Shown in pieces: positions 59,921 through 64,000 of a stretch of DNA of 64,000 nt. Each line of letters opens with the position of its first letter. Positions within the stretch are counted from its first letter, which is position 1. The stretch comes from Anaeramoeba flamelloides (Eukaryota > Metamonada > Anaeramoebidae). The stretch is taken from contig JANTQA010000051.1 of the NCBI GenBank assembly GCA_027625915.1, positions 4,588,501-4,652,500 on the forward strand. Reading direction: 5' to 3'. A program made the translations under genes and the position numbers. The notes under the pieces were generated by a model. It searched no databases and was not told the DNA's origin. It worked only from the letters and a program-made list of their open reading frames with translations.

Positions 59921-61890
59921 TGTTATTTTAGTCTTGTTCATACACAATATTTAATCCAGTGTTTAATAGTATAACTAAGATAAATCAATTTTGAAGGTAA
60001 ATTATTGATCTTTTAAGTAAACTTTAAATGGGAATTGAATTTATTAAAAATTTTTTCATTTTTTTCCATTTAATGGTTTTTATTTTTATTTTTTGTTTCA
60101 TTTGTTTATTTTAATGTATCCTTTAATATGTTTAAAATAGACAAGATAATTAGTATTAAGAACTTTTCAAACTCGAGAAGAAAAAAAAATGAAAAAGATG
60201 AAATTCTTAAAAAAGGCTATAAGGACTTTTAAATACAAAAAAAAAATAAAAAAGAATAAAAAATTAAGTGTATCTCTCAGGTTCATAAGTATAATTTGGT
60301 TAAATACATATTATTTTGATTTTAATTTGATTTATCCTAGATCATTAGTTTATTCAACTAATAATTAAAAAAAGTTATAAATAAAGATAAAAATCTTAAA
60401 ATAATTTAGAATTAAAAGAAATGGACCAGATAGTATTTATTTTATAAATGAAAAAATTATCAAATAAAAAAATTAAAAATTAAGATTTTCAATTTGATAT
60501 TGAAAACCTTCTATTTCATTTAATTTTTTTTTTATTTATCTTTTACTTTTTACAAAAAAAAAAAGGAAATGAAATAATCCCTAATAATTTTTAATTTCCC
60601 AATTTAATTTATTTTTTTGAAAATTTTGTTTTAATGGCCATAAAGATCCATATTTCATTAAAATTTCGTTTTACAAATATTTGATCGAATATTTGGGTTC
60701 AATAAAACTCCCAGAATCTTTTGATGAAAATTGAAAAAAAAATTTAAAAAATTTTCAATTAATAAATCGAATTTTTTAGTTACTAAAATCAAATTAAATA
60801 AAACATCAGTCAAAATAGAGAGTGAAATAGCTTATTTTTTTGGGAAATTCTAACTAAAAAAGAAACAAATTTATATATTATTGTTAAAAATAAAATAATT
60901 TAATTCAAATTTTTTTCTAAATAAAAATAAAACTCCTTTTTTTATGTACCAAGTTAGACATACACAACCAAAATAACACAATTTTTAAAAAAAAAATAGA
61001 ACTTAACCTATTCTTTCTATGAGTTCTGGAAAGAAAATTTTTTTTTTTTTTACTTCGTTCAATTCAAAATAAGATAAAATCTTACTACTATCAATCTTTC
61101 AAGTTAGAAATCGTTTTATTTTCAGTGTGTATTTGAACTTTTTCAAACTAACCAAAAAATAAATAATCTCAAAAAGTAAATCTCATAATTGAAATAAGTA
61201 CCTAATCCCTGATGTCTACCAAAAAGAAAATTTTTAAAAGAAAATTTTGCTTTAAAGATGACAACTAAGGAAATTTTTCAGTCTCAATCTTAACTAAATA
61301 ACTTTTTTTTTAACCTTTAGGATTCGAAATTGATCAGTAGTTTTCCAAAAAAATTCTTTAAAAAATAATAAATATCTTCTTATGATATTTTCATAAAATT
61401 GTAGTATTTCATGCATTTCGTTTTTCAATACAAAGCTATTTGTGTTAAATCTCTTATGATCAAAAAAAAATAAGATTATTAAAACTTTTTTAGCCTTGTT
61501 AAATTCAAAATTCTACAACTCTTAAACTTCATTCAAATGCAAATTGATATGTTTGTAAGTATGTTTTTTCCAAATAAATTAAAATCATTTCTATTTATTG
61601 TCTTTTTATATTTTTTTTCTCTTTATTAGTTTATTGAAAAACAATATCCCGATTCAATTTTTAATATCCACATAAGATCCAATATTATTTTTGGTATATG
61701 TTACTGGAAATTAGAAAAAATAAAAAATAACAAAATTGTAGCGAAAGACATAAACTCATATTTAATGTTAAGTAAAAAAGTAATTTAAAATAATATCGCT
61801 TTCTATTTAAATAATGAAATATATATAATATTTAGAAAATTAGAATGAAATAAAATTATAAATATTAATTTAAAGATGATAGATGATCAT
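59921..61890. other. Gene-free AT-rich interval
   Basis: No gene or bounded repeat could be supported. Confidence 0.5.
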
Positions 61891-61913
61891 TTATATATAT
61901 ATATATATATATA
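61891..61913. repeat. (TA)n microsatellite
   Basis: About 11 TA units, 60 bp downstream of the stop codon of the NAA15 gene (on its minus-strand transcript). Confidence 0.9.
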
Positions 61914-61973
61914 AAGGAAAAAATGATGGCAATTCAAAGCGGGATTAGCTGTTATATTGGTCGATTTGTATAC

Positions 61974-63173
61974 TTATTTTTTTTCTTTACGTTTTTCTTT
62001 TTCATCTTCCTTTTCGGTCTTCTTGTCTTTTTCCTTTTCATTTTTATTTTCATGTTCTTTTTCTTTTTCCTTTAATTTTTCTTTTTCTTGTTTTATTTGT
62101 TTTTCAAATTCTAATTGTTTTTGGATTTTTTTTTCTTTTCTAATTTCAAGTATTTGAGGATTAAAATCTGTAGAATATTTAAATTTCTTACTATATTTTT
62201 CACGGTATTGATTAGCATAATTTTCATCAATATTTTCTAATTTTAATAAGATATTTAAACAGGATTGTAACAATCTTTTATTTTCAAATTCAAGATCATC
62301 AACTTTCATCATTATTTCAATAGCCTTTTCTTTATTTTCGCCTAATAACAACATTACTTCTGCAGCAGAAATTCTATGTTCTAATTTATTGATATTTTTT
62401 TGTAAAAATTGTTGGTTATACTCGGATAATGATTGAATATTTAATTCCTTCTGAAGATCATTTATTTGGGTATTAATTTTTTCACTTAAATCTTTTTTAT
62501 TATTTTTGGCCTGTAATAAAAATTCAACTAATAATTTATGAAATTGGAAGTTATTTGGATCAACTCTCCTGATTTTTTGAATTGCTTCAATTGCAGAATT
62601 ATAATTCCCCATTTTTGTATAAACTTTTAATGATAATAAATGTGTGTCTAATGAATGTTCCGCTTGGTTTTCGAGTTTTTGAAGGATTTTTAAAGCTTCT
62701 TCTAAAGGCTTTTTGGTTTCAATTAATTTTTTTCCAACTGGATCATCGTCTTCAACTAATTTTTTTTCATCGTCATCTAATTGTAAATATTGTTCATCAG
62801 TTTTTTTTTTTTCATTGATTTCTTTTTCAAGTTTTTCACATTCAGTTATTAATTCCTTCTGAAATTCAGCTCCTTGTTCATGAAGATATAAATAAATTTC
62901 AATTACACCTTTGGCTGCAGTTAAATAAAATGGATATGAATAAATTTTATTTGTTATCTTTACCAAATTAACTAGGGAACATAAATATCCCTCTTTTAAG
63001 CAATATTGATGATATGTTAATTGGTTATCGTAATAGGCTGTATAATTTTTTGTTGTTTGTTGAAACATTTTTAAGGCAAAAGAATATTCCTTTTTTTTAA
63101 AATGTGCTGATCCTATCTCATTAGTCATCCATGATACTTGAAAGTATCTCCAATTTGGGAAATTTTGCAAATC
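61974..63173 (-). CDS. NAA15: NAA15, auxiliary subunit of NatA N-acetyltransferase (3' exon)
   Basis: The last exon, 399 codons plus stop, begins in phase 0 after TTACAG at 63174-63179 (read on the minus strand), so upstream exons lie to the right. NAA15 is the TPR scaffold that anchors the catalytic NAA10 to the ribosome for co-translational N-terminal acetylation. Matches to the C-terminal half of the family: WRYFQVSWMTNEIGSAHFKK and FALKMF (the aligned human segment reads [20 protein letters not shown]), LTYHQYCLKEGYLCSLVNL, YPFYLTAAKGVIEIYLYLHE, and a PLEEALKILQKL block before a charged linker. TPR-like helices continue (LDTHLLSLKVYTKMGNYNSA, AIEAIQKIRRVDPNNFQFHK). The C-terminal 60 residues are a KEKE tract. 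The preceding intron, in the window from 63174 on, contains a foldback element. The N-terminal half is not seen. Confidence 0.88.
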   Translation of the reverse strand, partial: DLQNFPNWRYFQVSWMTNEIGSAHFKKKEYSFALKMFQQTTKNYTAYYDNQLTYHQYCLKEGYLCSLVNLVKITNKIYSYPFYLTAAKGVIEIYLYLHEQGAEFQKELITECEKLEKEINEKKKTDEQYLQLDDDEKKLVEDDDPVGKKLIETKKPLEEALKILQKLENQAEHSLDTHLLSLKVYTKMGNYNSAIEAIQKIRRVDPNNFQFHKLLVEFLLQAKNNKKDLSEKINTQINDLQKELNIQSLSEYNQQFLQKNINKLEHRISAAEVMLLLGENKEKAIEIMMKVDDLEFENKRLLQSCLNILLKLENIDENYANQYREKYSKKFKYSTDFNPQILEIRKEKKIQKQLEFEKQIKQEKEKLKEKEKEHENKNEKEKDKKTEKEDEKEKRKEKK

Positions 63174-63456
63174 CTGTAATTGTTTTTTTTAGGTTTGTTT
63201 TGTTTATGATTTATTAAATTTGAATTTTTTAAAAATAAAATCTAATAAAATATTGTTAAATTAATGAATTGTATTGTTTTTGATTTATTGTTGATAAATT
63301 AAAAAAAAACTTTAAATTTTTTTTCATTTCAATTTCCATTTGTAATTTTTTTTAACTTACTTTGAATAACGAATTTTTTTTTTTATTGATATAGCTAAAT
63401 ATTATGACACAATTAGTTTTTGAATAATTAAAAAAAACAATAAAAAAATATCTTTT

Positions 63457-63947
63457 ATAGTATTGAAAAAAATAATTGACCTGAAAATAATCCCGAACAC
63501 GATTTTTAATTGTTAATATTAGGGAAATTGTTTTGTAATTGCTAATAATTTCTTTTTTTTTTAAGAATCAAACTTTTAAAATTATAACTATCTACTTAAT
63601 AGGATGAAGATTAATTAAATAACACTTGTTTAAAGCAATATTCAATCAATCAAAAACAAGAATAAAAAATATTATCGAAAGCCTCATCAAACCTCTATAA
63701 AACTATATTTTTTTTTTTCTAAATAGGAGATCTACTGACGGTTATCCAACAATTAAATGAGTATTCTATATAAACCACTTTAATGAACTTTAGGAAGGTT
63801 TATTATTGAGTTCATGAAAAATTTGTTTAGTTATAAAAAGGATTTGATTTTAAATATTTGTAATTATACAATTATTTTCCTAATATTAACAATTAAAAAT
63901 GGTTGACCAGACTTATTTTCATGCCCGATATTTTTTTTCAATACTAT
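63457..63947. mobile_element. Foldback element, TGACCTGAAAA termini (copy B), in NAA15 intron
   Basis: The left part AGTATTGAAAAAAATAATTG followed by ACCTGAAAATAATCCC has an inverse partner at the right end (closing TTTTTTTTCAATACTA). Internal arms share ATTTTTAATTGTTAATATTA and its complement. Same family as 24481-24942, though the outermost bases differ. It lies in the NAA15 intron and is non-coding. Confidence 0.7.
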
Positions 63948-64000
63948 TAAATAAAATTTTCTTATTAAGGTAGTAGATTGGCCCAAAAAAAAAAAAAAAC

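Noticed and set aside
1-64000. CRISPR arrays, tRNA and rRNA genes, operon-like gene clusters
   Set aside because: No regularly spaced repeats, no tRNA T-arm or rRNA landmark was recognised by eye, and genes are isolated. A tRNA or rRNA covariance search would settle this.

Overview
This is a nuclear DNA window from a microbial eukaryote with very AT-rich, gene-sparse, repeat-rich chromosomes. Intergenic DNA is mostly A/T with long homopolymer runs. Coding exons are more GC-balanced, use TAA and TGA as stops (standard code), and are interrupted by spliceosomal introns whose inferred donors all begin GTAA. A protein combining RCC1-like repeats with two BTB domains, lysine/glutamate-rich low-complexity proteins, and a bacterial-type gene resemble what is known of metamonad amoebae of the genus Anaeramoeba. 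That assignment is inference only.

Layout. 1-556 (-) is a gene cut by the window edge; opposite it, 720-1092 is a short, probably decayed reading frame. 1.1-13.9 kb has no convincing gene and holds several inverted-repeat elements. 13933-16896 (+) is an intronless hydantoinase/oxoprolinase fused to a DUF917 domain, with a GC-rich core unlike anything else in the window. 19490-24124 (-) is a three-exon RCC1-BTB gene with a 2.7-kb intron. 24.2-30.2 kb is repeats. 30206-30805 (-) encodes a two-pass membrane protein with a Cys-rich loop. 32210-32451 (+) may be a two-exon 55-residue gene. 35964-36347 (+) is an orphan exon-like frame. 38138-40588 (+) is a large lysine- and asparagine-rich protein with paired CxxC motifs. 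42964-50335 (-) is a four-exon gene that reconstructs to a 546-residue 26/29-kDa-type papain-family protease; two of its introns (4.26 kb and 1.34 kb) make up most of its length. 57598-57960 (-) is the spliceosomal core protein Sm D3. 61974-63173 (-) is the last exon of NAA15, the NatA auxiliary subunit, whose upstream exons lie beyond the right edge.

The most notable content is a population of non-autonomous, near-palindromic DNA elements. At least two target-site classes can be read directly: elements flanked by TA with CAG...CTG ends (Tc1/mariner-like), and elements flanked by TTAA (piggyBac-like by target site). One TA element sits inside one arm of a TTAA foldback while the other arm keeps the empty site. 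Two TTAA elements abut and share one TTAA. Another element interrupts a larger dispersed repeat whose second copy is uninterrupted. No transposase gene was recognised, so these are probably mobilised from elsewhere.

The conserved genes are housekeeping (pre-mRNA splicing, N-terminal acetylation, proteolysis) and do not form a pathway or operon. No tRNA, rRNA, CRISPR array or virus-derived gene was recognised.
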